Source: JBBDIM01 sp040880405
GTDB taxonomy: Bacteria > Planctomycetota > Planctomycetia > Pirellulales > Pirellulaceae
NCBI GenBank assembly: GCA_040880405.1
Contig: JBBDIM010000087.1
Coordinates: forward strand, 1 to 31,710
DNA length: 31,710 nt
Reading direction: 5' to 3'
Both the position numbers and the translations under genes were made by a program. The notes under the pieces are model-generated. The model had not been told where the DNA came from and did no database searches. It saw only the letters and a program-made list of their open reading frames with translations. How positions within the stretch are numbered: the first letter of the stretch is position 1; each line of letters opens with the position of its first letter. Below, piece after piece: positions 8,874 through 18,030 of this stretch.

Positions 8874-9248
8874 GAGAGCGGCTCCACGGTTGCAAATGGA
8901 TGAAAGTCGTCAATTAATTTGCGATACCTCGGGCCACTCATAACCGCCCCATGGGAACTGCACTCGCGAGGGATCCTGGGTTGGTGGGGATGGGCTTTCC
9001 GAGGAAAGTTTGTCTTTGATGATAAACCGCCGGGGGCGGATTAAAAAGGGAACGCATTGTCCGGGCAGCCGCGAAAATAGGCATCCCCAGGGGTATTCAT
9101 AATCTATCTGCCCAGAATGATCACGAATAAATCGGGCAAAAAACCGCTCTGGAGGTCAACCGACTGATTCCGGTACAATCGCTAAGCGGTATGCTGGCAC
9201 CGACAGCGGTGTCGATTAATGTCAGTCGGTCGAAAAAAGGAGGTTTCG
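8874..9248. promoter_or_regulatory. Divergent intergenic region between nagB and parA-like gene
   Basis: No gene seen. It must hold promoters for both directions. On the plus strand a TACAAT hexamer at 9174-9179 could be a -10 box for the parA-like gene. It lies between the 8-bp inverted-repeat arms CCGACTGA (9160-9167) and TCAGTCGG (9222-9229), which could bind a regulator. A strong ribosome binding site, AAAGGAGG, precedes 9249. Confidence 0.4.
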
Positions 9249-10085
9249 ATGCGGTCCATTGCAGTGCTGAATCAAAAAGGGGGCGTCGGCAAGACGACCA
9301 CCGCGGTCAATTTGGCCGCCGGACTGGCGCTACTGGGACATCGCGTGTGCGTCATGGACCTCGATCCACAGGCCCACGCCTCGCTGCATTTGGGTATCGG
9401 AGTCGCCTCCGGAGCCGCGTCGGTGTACGAGGTTTTGGTGGGGGACGCCACCTTCGACGACATCTGCCAACAGGCGGACGACGGCCTATGGTGCATTCCG
9501 GCTCATTTAGACCTAGCCGCCGCTGAGATGGAATTGGCGGGCGAAGTCGGTCGCGAGATGATTTTGCGTGATGCCTGGGAGAATTACGAGCAGGAATACG
9601 ACTTCCTGATTCTCGACTGTCCACCGAGTCTTGGCGTCTTGACCCTCAACGCCTTGGCCCTCGTCGACGAGGTGTTTTTGCCGCTCCAGCCGCACTTCCT
9701 GGCTCTGCATGGATTGAGCAAACTGTTGCGAACGGTCGATGTCGTTTCCAAACGGATCAACCCAAGTTTGCGATTGACTGGCGTCGTCATGTGCCTGTTT
9801 GAATCGGGGACCCGATTGGCAGGTGAAGTTGCTGGCGATGTGCTCGAGTTTTTCGGAAAATCAGGGGGAGAAGGGACTTCCTGGGCCGACGCGCAGGTCT
9901 TCCAGACCCGAATTCGCCGGAACATCCGGTTAGCGGAGGCACCCAGTTTCGGGCAGTCGATTTTCCAATACGACCCCCAATCCAACGGGGCGGAAGACTA
10001 CAAAATGCTAGCCCGAGAAGTTTTAGGACTGTCTCCCCGAGAGGAGATCACGCCCAGCGGAAAGGCATCGGCACCGGCGGCGTAA
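9249..10085 (+). CDS. ParA/MinD-family P-loop ATPase, orphan
   Basis: Deviant Walker A ATPase of the ParA/Soj group, which positions DNA or protein cargo on the nucleoid. Visible are KGGVGKTTTAVNLA with the signature and P-loop lysines (K10, K15), the A' motif DLDPQAHASLHLG (37-49) and Walker B LILDCPPSLG (120-129). The protein is 278 residues from ATG 9249, chosen because AAAGGAGG lies 6 nt upstream; an in-frame ATG at 9219 is less well placed. No ParB, CpG-binding or other cargo gene is next to it, so whether it segregates chromosomes or positions another cargo is unknown. A hairpin covers the stop codon (10078-10105). Confidence 0.9.
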   Translation: MRSIAVLNQKGGVGKTTTAVNLAAGLALLGHRVCVMDLDPQAHASLHLGIGVASGAASVYEVLVGDATFDDICQQADDGLWCIPAHLDLAAAEMELAGEVGREMILRDAWENYEQEYDFLILDCPPSLGVLTLNALALVDEVFLPLQPHFLALHGLSKLLRTVDVVSKRINPSLRLTGVVMCLFESGTRLAGEVAGDVLEFFGKSGGEGTSWADAQVFQTRIRRNIRLAEAPSFGQSIFQYDPQSNGAEDYKMLAREVLGLSPREEITPSGKASAPAA

Positions 10086-10105
10086 AATCATCTGATTTCA
10101 CGCCG
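10078..10105. terminator. Possible hairpin terminator at parA-like stop
   Basis: Arms 10078-10090 and 10093-10105 pair along 13 positions with one mismatch and a 2-nt centre, overlapping the stop codon. There is no clear T-run, so it may be a weak terminator or an mRNA-stabilising stem. Confidence 0.35.
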
Positions 10106-10198
10106 GGGTGTTGATTCTTCGCTCAGCTCTCGGTAGGAAACTAGTGGAATGGTAGCGCAATTCCGTATGCGCTGCTCGACCGGTGATCCGATTCGTGG

Positions 10199-10942
10199 AT
10201 GAGGTGGATAGTGGAAGGTTCGCAAGGTGTCCCACTGCCCGCAGCAAGGTCTTCCAGGTTTCAGTATGGCTTGTCGGCTCTTTTGGGGGCGATGGCGACT
10301 GTTGCGGTTGTCGCGGCCTACTGGACCACTTGGCGGTTTAACGATCGGGCCGATACTACCCTTTTCTCCCCAGGTTCTGCGGAGGCGGAGCAGCTATTTC
10401 CCGAAGCGGTAATTCTCCCGTCCGGGAAAGGCCGTGTCGGAAGTTTCACCGCCCGATATCGTGACGTTCGCTGGCTATTCGCCGAGGCCCAAAATTCACT
10501 GGGAGACACGAGCGGTTATCGTGCGGAGTTCGACCAAGACAGACTTATTTTAGAGTGTCCGCGGAGGGCCGAGTTGGAGACCGTCTTCGACGAGATGTCT
10601 CGGCTTGATCGGCTGGAGGCGGGGAGTTTCGTGATCCGTGGAGTGGTGCTCGATCCTCAAGGGCAACCTTGTGCCCGACTAGCTCTCGATCTGCTGGGGC
10701 CCCATCCGAGCACTGGCGTCTTTAAAACTCGGGCCGATGGTACCTTTACCATCCCGGTTCGTTCCCCGCCGGGGAGTGGTTACTGTCTGCGAGTTCGCCG
10801 TGAATTTGCGAATAGCCAGCTTTCTCGTCCCTTTGAGCTTGAACCAAGCCGTCCGGAGGTGATTGTACGCCTGACGGTAAGGACCGAGCTGGCGGCGCGG
10901 GAAAATCGACATGGACTTTTGGCTTGGTCCACACTACCATGA
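10199..10942 (+). CDS. Membrane-anchored protein with carboxypeptidase-regulatory-like beta domain
   Basis: 247 residues, function unknown. One transmembrane segment near the N-terminus (about residues 22-43, YGLSALLGAMATVAVVAAYW) is followed by a periplasmic or extracytoplasmic part. Residues about 143-230 resemble a carboxypeptidase regulatory-like (transthyretin-like) fold: RGVVLDPQGQPCARLALDL, then TRADGTFTIPV and YCLRVRR, a pattern common in Planctomycetes surface proteins. GTG 10211, with GAGG upstream, is an alternative start. No neighbour gives it a role. Confidence 0.65.
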   Translation: MRWIVEGSQGVPLPAARSSRFQYGLSALLGAMATVAVVAAYWTTWRFNDRADTTLFSPGSAEAEQLFPEAVILPSGKGRVGSFTARYRDVRWLFAEAQNSLGDTSGYRAEFDQDRLILECPRRAELETVFDEMSRLDRLEAGSFVIRGVVLDPQGQPCARLALDLLGPHPSTGVFKTRADGTFTIPVRSPPGSGYCLRVRREFANSQLSRPFELEPSRPEVIVRLTVRTELAARENRHGLLAWSTLP

Positions 10943-11249
10943 TAGAAGAGTTGAGGGGGTAAACCCTCAGGTGGCCGGATTTGGCGAATGCTCATTTCTC
11001 GCAGTGGCGACCGATTCGGGAGCCGTCACCTGGGCTTTAGGGCCTCGATATTAGACCGGTCCTGAACACTTCAGTTCGGGCTCTCGTGCCGATCGTGATG
11101 AATAATCGGGGGCGATCGTGCGAATCTTGATTATTGTTGAAACTCTTCCGTGTTTTCAGAGATTGAGCGATTGTCGATGGCCCATTCTTGATGAATGGCC
11201 CGGCTTCGCGGGATTGAAATCCCGCATTCTCTATTGATGGCGAACCACC
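10943..11249. other. Intergenic stretch
   Basis: No gene recognised. A 6-bp hairpin, TGAGGG (10952-10957) with CCCTCA (10964-10969), lies just after the upstream gene, but no T-run follows. The rest should contain the promoter of the zinc-ribbon membrane protein gene at 11250; I cannot point to convincing -35/-10 boxes. Confidence 0.3.
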
Positions 11250-12167
11250 GTGACCGCGATTGCACAATGCGATCACTGCCGTGCCACTTTCCAAGTGAAG
11301 GACCACCTTGTCGGCAAAGGGGTCCGGTGCCCGGTTTGCGCAGAGACATTCCGCGTGCGACCCACCGCTGCGGTAGGCGGAGCGGTGAAGCTCAAGACGG
11401 GTAAGGCAGACCGCGAACCGGAAGTCGAACCGCCAAAAATCTCCAAAACACGGCGTCGTGACGATGACGACCAATTTTTTTCTAATCCGGTCGATCCAAA
11501 TCAAGTGTACGCCGAGACCACGGCCGCCTTTCGAGAGCGGAAGAAGTTTGAACGCAAACTATTCATGGGTAGCGTGGCGGTTCTGTTTTTGGCCATCGTC
11601 GCAGGCGGGGTCTTGGTCGCGTATCGCTATGCTTCCCAATCCGACAGCTTGGCAATCGCGGCGTTTGAATTTCCAAAAATCACGCGTGATGAGATTGAGG
11701 GTTCATGGCAGGAACATACTAGCGACCACCTCCGTTTGGGTTTCGAGGTTCCAGGGGAAATCAATGTTCAATATGACCCCGAGACCGGAGTTACCAAACT
11801 CGAATTGAACGACAAAAAGTTGGGTACATTCCGGGTCTATCATGTCCCGGAAGCCAACCCGTTTTGGAACAAATGGGTACCGACGATTAAAGAAAGAGAT
11901 GCCGAGCGGTTTATTCCGGAGGAGACCTACCTGAAATCGCGTACCTACCGGGCGACCTCGATTGGGCCGATAAAAGTTCATCGGTATCGATTCGCAGGCA
12001 AGGAAGGGCCCACCGCTTCACAGCGCGTCGCACTGATTCGGTTGTTCAGCGTCGACGATCAAACCTACGCGGTTTTATGGGTCGGCCCTGGTAGCCGTTC
12101 TGAGAGCCGGGAGGTGCGATATTTCTTCCAACAGTTCGCCCTCAATGACATCCCCTATACCGAGTAG
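11250..12167 (+). CDS. Zinc-ribbon membrane protein of unknown function
   Basis: 305 residues starting at GTG. The N-terminus is a short zinc ribbon with C7-x2-C10 and C27-x2-C30 (QCDHC ... VRCPVC), the MJ0042-like finger found at the start of many Planctomycetes membrane proteins. A charged linker follows, with a DDDD run near residues 71-74, then a single transmembrane segment (about 104-125, LFMGSVAVLFLAIVAGGVLV). The 170-residue C-terminal part is beta-rich with no recognised domain. The cytosolic zinc ribbon and an outside domain suggest a sensor or anchor role, but this is inference. Confidence 0.7.
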   Translation: MTAIAQCDHCRATFQVKDHLVGKGVRCPVCAETFRVRPTAAVGGAVKLKTGKADREPEVEPPKISKTRRRDDDDQFFSNPVDPNQVYAETTAAFRERKKFERKLFMGSVAVLFLAIVAGGVLVAYRYASQSDSLAIAAFEFPKITRDEIEGSWQEHTSDHLRLGFEVPGEINVQYDPETGVTKLELNDKKLGTFRVYHVPEANPFWNKWVPTIKERDAERFIPEETYLKSRTYRATSIGPIKVHRYRFAGKEGPTASQRVALIRLFSVDDQTYAVLWVGPGSRSESREVRYFFQQFALNDIPYTE

Positions 12168-12379
12168 CAGACTTCGATCGCGGATCCACATCGGCCAACC
12201 GCCAGGCTTTCCTCTGCCATCCTTTTCGCCAATAATCTAGTCAGTCGAGGTCATCTTCCGATGCGATCGGTTCCGTCACCTAATTACCACAATTGAGACT
12301 GCGTTCGCGGCGTCGATCAGCAAGTCACCCTTTCCGTGGTCGGCTGAAAATTAAGTTGGAGCAAAGTACGAGGCGACCG

Positions 12380-13120
12380 ATGTCCTCGGCGAATCGATTT
12401 ATGGATTACTTTCTTTCAGACCTACACCTGTTCTCTCTCCGCAGCGAGGCCCAAAAGCATGAACTGGAAATCCGGGCACGTGTAGCAGACGCGCGGACCT
12501 TTGTGCTGGGTGGAGATATCTTTGATTTCGCCTGGACGATCTATCCCGATATCGATTCAACCATCAATGCCGCGATGGATTGGCTTGAGGCCTTGATGGA
12601 GATCAATCCAGAGTGTGAATTCCACTACCTGCTGGGGAACCATGACTGCCATCCGGAGTTCGTTGAGCAACTCAGCGAACTTGCCCAGCGGTCGCCGAAC
12701 CTTCAGTGGGACCCTTACTTCCTAAGGATCGGGTCAGCTGTGATGCTCCATGGCGACGTAGTGCATCTGCGACGGACGACGAACTATCATCTTGCCCAAG
12801 CTCGGTCCAACAAGGCTGCGAATGAAACGAAGCGCTCGGCCATGCGGAATCACGCCTATCGGATGGTGGTCCGAGCCCGGGTCCATGCTTTGGTCGGCAA
12901 GGTGGCGAATCCGAAGTGGTTTATCGCGCGGCAGATCATGCAGTATCTCCGCAACGAAGGGCACCCGGAGGAATCGGGACTGGAGAACGTCTATTTCGGC
13001 CATACCCACGTTCCGCTCGCGGATTACGATTTCAGCGGTGTCCGGTTTCACAATGGTGGGGCTTCCATTTCCGGCCTGAACTTTCGAATTGTCGAGATGG
13101 AACTGGATCCCCCGGGATAA
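12380..13120 (+). CDS. Calcineurin-like metallophosphoesterase, LpxH-like
   Basis: Two-metal phosphoesterase. All five metal-binding blocks are present: SDLHL (D14, H16), GGDIFDF (D46), GNHD (N87, H88), HGD (H124) and GHTH near the C-terminus. The overall layout, with the inserted helical segment between HGD and GHTH, resembles UDP-2,3-diacylglucosamine hydrolases (LpxH) of lipid A synthesis, but no other lpx gene is near. Substrate is therefore uncertain. Length is 246 residues from ATG 12380, which has GAGG 6 nt upstream; the frame is open from 12293 but the extra residues are Arg-rich and unlikely. A short leucine-rich-repeat gene follows after 48 nt. Confidence 0.82.
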   Translation: MSSANRFMDYFLSDLHLFSLRSEAQKHELEIRARVADARTFVLGGDIFDFAWTIYPDIDSTINAAMDWLEALMEINPECEFHYLLGNHDCHPEFVEQLSELAQRSPNLQWDPYFLRIGSAVMLHGDVVHLRRTTNYHLAQARSNKAANETKRSAMRNHAYRMVVRARVHALVGKVANPKWFIARQIMQYLRNEGHPEESGLENVYFGHTHVPLADYDFSGVRFHNGGASISGLNFRIVEMELDPPG

Positions 13121-13168
13121 TTCACGAGAGATCGTCACTCCCTTTTGCCGACCTTGCGAGTACCTCAA

Positions 13169-13498
13169 ATGTCTCCACCATTGTCTGATCCGGCGGATAC
13201 CATCGCCACGCTCGAATCGCTAGGGGCGAAACTCCGTAAGCGAAAGAGCGGGCGGTTACATGCCGTCGATTTGAGTGCCACCGTAAAGACGATCACGGAT
13301 CGGCAACTTGACCACCTCGACCCGATCCAGGCCCTGGAAGTACTCGACCTGAGCGGCACCGAGGTAACTGACTTGGGTCTTGAAAAGCTCCGTAGTCATC
13401 GCCAACTCAAACTACTAACCTTGACCGGATGCCCTGTCTCGCCGGAGGCGATCCGAGCATTGCGGCAAAACTTGATCGGCTGTCGGATCATTGCTTAA
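13169..13498 (+). CDS. Short leucine-rich-repeat protein
   Basis: 109 residues with no signal peptide. It carries about three tandem leucine-rich units (LHAVDLSATVKTITDRQL, LEVLDLSGTEVTDLGLEKL, LKLLTLTGCPVSPEAIRAL), a repeat style very common in Planctomycetes. Probably a small protein-protein interaction module; no partner is evident. ATG 13169 is preferred; a TTG at 13145 would add 8 residues. Confidence 0.65.
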   Translation: MSPPLSDPADTIATLESLGAKLRKRKSGRLHAVDLSATVKTITDRQLDHLDPIQALEVLDLSGTEVTDLGLEKLRSHRQLKLLTLTGCPVSPEAIRALRQNLIGCRIIA

Positions 13499-13599
13499 AC
13501 GCTGCGAGGGCTTATTTCCAAGTCTCACGCAGGAGGTCGGCCTGGGGCCGGATCGCCTCCATCTCCCCTTGATCCCGTTTCCGCTTGACGTGTTTCATT

Positions 13600-14175
13600 C
13601 TAGTAAGAAAGGGTCTGAATCGCCCCCAGTTCCACCGCCTTATACACGGTTCCGCCAATTTTGAATCCCATCCGTTCGTACAACCGGATGGCACCCGTAT
13701 TTTGGGCGGTGACTTCTAGGGAGACTAGTTTAATTCCCACTTCTTGATAGCCGTATAAGGCCCTTAGAAGAACCGATTTACCGATACCGGCACTTCGGGC
13801 CTCGGGAACGACACCCAAGTTCTGAATAGAGCCGTTCCCTTCTCGGTCACGAACCCCCTGAATGGTCGCGACAGGTCGCCATAGCAGATCCGAATCATCC
13901 CACGATTCGACCAACCAGGTCGCCTGGGGCAAGAAACCTTCACGCCGACTGATTTCCGTCATCAGCCGGTGGCACCCTTCCGGATCACCCAGGCAGGGAA
14001 AAACATTGGCATCGACCTCCATGCGAAAGCTTTGGAATTTCACGTCCGCATGTAGAGGGAGCAATTCTGGAGACCAAGCTCGGAACCGAAAGCCTTCCGG
14101 CAAAGAAGGAAATGGACCCGGCACAACCCGTAGGTCGATTTCCATCCGAAAGCGTTTAAAATAAGTTAGCGCCAC
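13600..14175 (-). CDS. GNAT-family N-acetyltransferase
   Basis: 191 residues. The C-terminal half carries the GNAT core: LGVVPEARSAGIGKSVLLRAL gives the beta4 strand and the R-x-x-G-x-G acetyl-CoA pyrophosphate loop, followed by VSLEVTAQNTGAIRLYERMGF, the classic C-terminal motif. The N-terminal half is less conserved, as is usual for substrate-binding parts. Transfers an acetyl group from acetyl-CoA to an unknown amine. ATG 14148 is an alternative start. It follows the queD-like gene by about 130 nt on the same strand. Confidence 0.85.
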   Translation of the reverse strand: MALTYFKRFRMEIDLRVVPGPFPSLPEGFRFRAWSPELLPLHADVKFQSFRMEVDANVFPCLGDPEGCHRLMTEISRREGFLPQATWLVESWDDSDLLWRPVATIQGVRDREGNGSIQNLGVVPEARSAGIGKSVLLRALYGYQEVGIKLVSLEVTAQNTGAIRLYERMGFKIGGTVYKAVELGAIQTLSY

Positions 14176-14306
14176 CTCGTCGGTCCCTTGGAAGTGACCC
14201 GGTCTTGGAAATTCAATCCGTCACTCTGCATGATACCCTACCACGCGGACGCGGTAAAACATTTGGACTGGTATCCGCCTTCGAGATGATCCCAATACGC
14301 AAGGCG

Positions 14307-14780
14307 TTACAGAGCACTCGCTTGTGCGGCCCGACCGAACTGCCGATCACGATTATCGGTCTCCCAGTCTCGCCGAGAATAACTAAGTATCGAAGAATCG
14401 GTTTCGCGGATCTCCAGGTGGCTCAATTGAAACCCCATTTCCGATATTTCCGAAAATAATCGATGGGCCAGATTTTCCACGGAAGTGGGGGCATCGAACT
14501 CCCGAAGTTTAAACGTCTCCCCATGCTCGTGCATGTGGCGAACCAAGGTTTGATAAAGCGGATCATGGACATTGATTAACATCCCATGGTCGTAGTGCTC
14601 TTTCAAAAATGGTTCGATTTTGGCGTCAAAGTCGCCAAACAGCGTGGTGTACGACCCGGTCCGCTCGACCTCAAAGTAACAGACCACCCCATACCGGTGC
14701 CCATGCAGATTCCGGCACTTGTCCTGGAGTTCTTCATTGCGGTGGGCCGCGTAGAATTTGTACTCTTTGCGAATAATCAT
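14307..14780 (-). CDS. queD: 6-pyruvoyl-tetrahydropterin synthase / QueD-family protein
   Basis: T-fold enzyme of queuosine or pterin synthesis acting on 7,8-dihydroneopterin triphosphate. The zinc and catalytic residues are present: the His in KFYAAHRN, CRNLHGHRYG with catalytic Cys and the HxH pair, the FGDFDAKIEPFL strand, YDHGMLI with catalytic His, PTSVENLAHRLF and IRETDSS. Length of 157 residues from ATG 14780 matches the usual 120-150. The open frame continues upstream to 14903 but without homology. No queC, queE or queF is next to it, so QueD versus PTPS-like activity is not settled by context. Confidence 0.85.
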   Translation of the reverse strand: MIIRKEYKFYAAHRNEELQDKCRNLHGHRYGVVCYFEVERTGSYTTLFGDFDAKIEPFLKEHYDHGMLINVHDPLYQTLVRHMHEHGETFKLREFDAPTSVENLAHRLFSEISEMGFQLSHLEIRETDSSILSYSRRDWETDNRDRQFGRAAQASAL

Positions 14781-14981
14781 GCTGCGAAGGTCCAGAAGCC
14801 GGGTGCGTTGGCGATGGAGGCGGGTAAGCACTTCCTTAAACTTACACGAGCCCGGCGGATTCGACCAGCTTGATCCCCCGGACCTTCTTAAACCGTGTAC
14901 CATCCCCGATTCGCAACGATCAGGTACCGAGAACTCGTATGACGAAGCTCGGTACCCTCCTCACGCGGCTGCCAACGGCGG

Positions 14982-16100
14982 TCACTTACCTTCGCGGACA
15001 ACTTTCGTTAACGCCTCCACGAAGAAGTACTCGCCCCACATCACCGATTCATCGACTCCGAGGTTCTTTTCGGTATGGTAGACACCATGCTTCAGGATCC
15101 CTTCCCAGCCTGGGGTATCGATCGCCAGGTATTCCGACTCGACTAATGCGTCAAGCATTTTGAGGGCGGTGTCCCGATAGGCCGTGGCCTTGGCCGGATC
15201 TTTGGTCTGTTTTGCCAAGTCCAGCAAGCCACTCGCGGCTATGGCACCCGCGGAGCTATCCTTTTGTGGTCCCCAAGGCAGGGGTTGACTCAAGTCCGCA
15301 TCGAAATCCCAGTAGGGAACGCCATCCTCGGACAAATTTCTGATCCAGAAGTCGGCATTTCGCTCGGCGACATCCAGGAACTCCTCGGAACCGGTCAGGG
15401 CCACCACTTTGCTGTACCCATAAAGCGACCACCCCAGGCCCCGGGTCCACGCGCTATCGCCCCGAAGGCCTTGGTGCGTGGTTTCCTTTAAAAATTCCCC
15501 GGTCTCCAGGTCGAACAGCCCCTCGTGCGCTGTCGAACCATTTTCCCGCACGATCTTGTCTCGCGTGGTCCGACAGTGAGCCACAGCCTTTCGCATCAAC
15601 TCCTCGTCCCTCGTTTCGTTGGCGGCGTAGAAGATGATCGGCACGTTCATCATGATGTCGATGAACAGCGAGTCATCCGAAACGAAGCTCCGTAAATACT
15701 GCCCTTTCTCTTTGAACCGCATCGCCAACGTCCGGCCCGCTTGAATCAGCACTTGATGCAAGTGTTCATCGCCGGTGAGCTGATACCACGGGAGATAAGT
15801 ACTGAGGAAGATGAAGCCCAAGTCATGGACGTCTCGATCGTGCTGCCGGTGCTCCAATAGCTTGGAATAGTGCTCCGCCCGTTGCCGCCAAGCCGCGTCC
15901 CCGGTCCGGAGATGGAACTGCCACATCTGTCCGGCGAAGAAGCCGCCGCACCAGTCGGTCCACAGTTCGCCATCGTGCCGCCATTTGCCATCTTTGCAAT
16001 AGATCGGCAAGTAATCCGGGTACGATTCGACGGTGTGGGCGACCTGCTTTTCCGCGAATTCCAGGGCAGCGATATATCGGGCAATGCGAGCGTCGGTCAT
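14982..16100 (-). CDS. Glycoside hydrolase family 88 (unsaturated glucuronyl hydrolase)
   Basis: Removes the unsaturated uronic acid left by polysaccharide lyases, by hydration of its double bond. The 372-residue protein has the alpha6/alpha6-barrel signatures: TDWCGGFFAGQMW near residue 60, RDVHDLGFIFLSTY with the first catalytic Asp, DDSLFIDIMMNVP with the second catalytic Asp, and RGDSAWTRGLGWSLYG and KDSSAGAIAASGLLDL typical of the family. ATG 16100 gives the normal N-terminus; the open frame extends upstream without homology. No signal peptide, so it is intracellular, acting on imported oligosaccharides. No lyase or transporter gene adjoins it. Divergent from trmL by 144 nt. Confidence 0.88.
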   Translation of the reverse strand: MTDARIARYIAALEFAEKQVAHTVESYPDYLPIYCKDGKWRHDGELWTDWCGGFFAGQMWQFHLRTGDAAWRQRAEHYSKLLEHRQHDRDVHDLGFIFLSTYLPWYQLTGDEHLHQVLIQAGRTLAMRFKEKGQYLRSFVSDDSLFIDIMMNVPIIFYAANETRDEELMRKAVAHCRTTRDKIVRENGSTAHEGLFDLETGEFLKETTHQGLRGDSAWTRGLGWSLYGYSKVVALTGSEEFLDVAERNADFWIRNLSEDGVPYWDFDADLSQPLPWGPQKDSSAGAIAASGLLDLAKQTKDPAKATAYRDTALKMLDALVESEYLAIDTPGWEGILKHGVYHTEKNLGVDESVMWGEYFFVEALTKVVREGK

Positions 16101-16244
16101 GATGTTTTCAGTCGTCAAAAAGGGACTACACCGGAAGGACAAGTTAGGGCCTGGGGAGTTCCCGGAAAATGGTCTACAATTGCGGGCTATCGTAAACTCG
16201 CTTGAGTATTGTGTGAAGTAGCAACCCCTTAGCAGTCGCCGAAT

Positions 16245-16751
16245 TTGACATACGATCCAATACTGCATGTGGTCTTGTACCGGCCTGAGATTCCGCCCAA
16301 CACAGGCAACATCGGTCGAACCTGTGTCGCCACCGGTATGAAGCTGTGGCTGGTCGAACCGCTCGGTTTTAGTGTCGCGGACAAAGACCTCAAACGTGCT
16401 GGCATGGACTACTGGCAGCACCTGAATTGGGAAGTCGTGCCGGACTGGGGGACCTTGCGATATCGCCTTAAGTCCCAACGGTTCTGGTACTTAACCAAGA
16501 AGGCCAAATGCAGCTACGCCGATGTCTCGTTCGCCCCAGGCGATGTTTTGGTTCTGGGTAGCGAGTCGAGCGGCCTGCCCGATACCTTGTTGGAAGAGGC
16601 CGCGGAACAAGCAATTTCCGTCCCCATGCGAACCCAGGTTCGTAGTCTCAACCTATCCGCCACCGCAGCGATTGTCGCCTATGAAGCGGTTCGCCAGCTC
16701 ACCTGTGGCGGTCAGTATAAATTACCGATTGGCGCGTCCCCGATCGGCTAA
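16245..16751 (+). CDS. trmL: tRNA (cytidine/uridine(34)-2'-O)-methyltransferase
   Basis: SPOUT-fold enzyme that 2'-O-methylates the wobble base of some leucine tRNAs using S-adenosylmethionine. The 168 residues contain PEIPPNTGNIGRTC (14-27), LWLVEPLGF, the knot motif VLGSESSGLP and SVPMRTQVRSLNLSATAAIVAYEA, all diagnostic of TrmL. The start is TTG 16245, without a strong ribosome binding site, which fits the low expression of such enzymes. The Ldh_2 dehydrogenase gene begins 40 nt downstream on the same strand. Confidence 0.92.
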   Translation: MTYDPILHVVLYRPEIPPNTGNIGRTCVATGMKLWLVEPLGFSVADKDLKRAGMDYWQHLNWEVVPDWGTLRYRLKSQRFWYLTKKAKCSYADVSFAPGDVLVLGSESSGLPDTLLEEAAEQAISVPMRTQVRSLNLSATAAIVAYEAVRQLTCGGQYKLPIGASPIG

Positions 16752-16791
16752 GTTTCGCCCCCGATTCGAGAACCCAAGGAATCCCTCAACG

Positions 16792-17850
16792 ATGCCCACC
16801 ATCTCGCCCAAAGCCTTAACAGATTTTTCAGCCGCGTTGCTCGAAGCAGTGAAGGTAAGCCCAAATGAAGCAACCCGCTGTGCCGCCAGTTTGGTCGATT
16901 CGAACATGCGAGGCTACGACTCTCACGGAGTCATGCGGATACCGTTTTACGTCCAAATGATTGAGGCGGGCGAGATCGATCTGAGCAGCCAAATCGAAAT
17001 CGTGAAGGAGTCTCCCACGAGTCTGGTCGCGAACGCCAATTGGGGCATCGGGCAGTCGGCCGGATTTTGGTTGGCGGACAAGCTCATTCAAAAGGCCCAA
17101 CAAAACGGAATGGCGATCGGCACAATGTACCGCGCGGGGCACATCGGCCGATTGGGCGAATACTGCGAATTGGCCGCGGCCAACAATCTGGTTTCGCAAG
17201 TGATGGTCAACACCCATGGGGCCATTTGCCGCATGGCCCCTCCCGGCGGAAAGTCTCCTCGTCTCGGCACCAATCCCATTGCATTTGGCGTGCCCCATGC
17301 AGAAACACCTCTGATCCTCGACTTTAGCACGAGCGCGACCGCCGAGGGCAAAGTCCGCGTGAACAAGATTGCCAAAAAGCCTTGCCCGGAGGGTTGGCTC
17401 GTCGACTGCGAAGGCCGACCTACCACCGATCCGGAATCTCTCTACGCCGATCCGTGCGGCAGTATTCTCCCCTTCGGCGGCACCCAAATGTACAAGGGTT
17501 TTGGCCTGGGCGTGATGGTCGATATCTTCAGTGGGGCCCTCAGCGGCGGTCTCTGCTCGCGGGAAAAGGCGGAAACGCAGAAGGGTAATTGCGTCTTCAT
17601 GATGATGATCAACCCGGAAAACTTCGGTGGAGCGGAGCACTTCGCCGCCGAGGTGAATCAACTGATCAATTTCATCCGCGACTGCCCGACCGCTGAAGGG
17701 GTCTCTCAAATCATGCTCCCCGGCGACCCGGAACGCTTAGCATTCCAGAGAAAACAGCAAGAGGGGATTTTCCTGGATGGTGAAAACTGGGCGAAACTAA
17801 CCGAGTTGGCGACCTCGCTCGGTGTCTCGGTGCCGGATGTCGCCGCGTAA
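16792..17850 (+). CDS. Malate/L-lactate-type (Ldh_2 family) NAD(P)-dependent dehydrogenase
   Basis: Cytoplasmic 2-hydroxyacid dehydrogenase with the family's distinctive fold. Residues visible: YDSHGVMR (H45, R49), MYRAGHIGRLGEY (H117), VNTHGAICRMAPPGG, GTNPIAFGVP and LILDFSTSATAEGKV. Length of 352 is normal. Possible substrates in this family include malate, lactate, ureidoglycolate and 2,3-diketo-L-gulonate, and I cannot choose between them. Start is ATG 16792 with AAGGA 11 nt upstream. The open frame continues upstream inside trmL, but without homology. Confidence 0.87.
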   Translation: MPTISPKALTDFSAALLEAVKVSPNEATRCAASLVDSNMRGYDSHGVMRIPFYVQMIEAGEIDLSSQIEIVKESPTSLVANANWGIGQSAGFWLADKLIQKAQQNGMAIGTMYRAGHIGRLGEYCELAAANNLVSQVMVNTHGAICRMAPPGGKSPRLGTNPIAFGVPHAETPLILDFSTSATAEGKVRVNKIAKKPCPEGWLVDCEGRPTTDPESLYADPCGSILPFGGTQMYKGFGLGVMVDIFSGALSGGLCSREKAETQKGNCVFMMMINPENFGGAEHFAAEVNQLINFIRDCPTAEGVSQIMLPGDPERLAFQRKQQEGIFLDGENWAKLTELATSLGVSVPDVAA

Positions 17851-18030
17851 TTCGCCTCGGCTAGATCCTGGCAATCGCTATGAGAAACCGCCGTTGACGA
17901 GCGTTACAAATCAACGGCTCCCCGGATACGTAGACAAGGCTTTCCTTTGGAAGGATGGCCCCCAAAATCCGCCCGTTTTTCGTGCCCGAGGGTGCCCTTG
18001 TACGTTTTCGATCCGCTTGGCATACTATGG

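Noticed and set aside
9249..10085. ParA as part of a plasmid partition system
   Set aside because: No parB, parS cluster or replication gene is near, and the neighbours are chromosomal in character.
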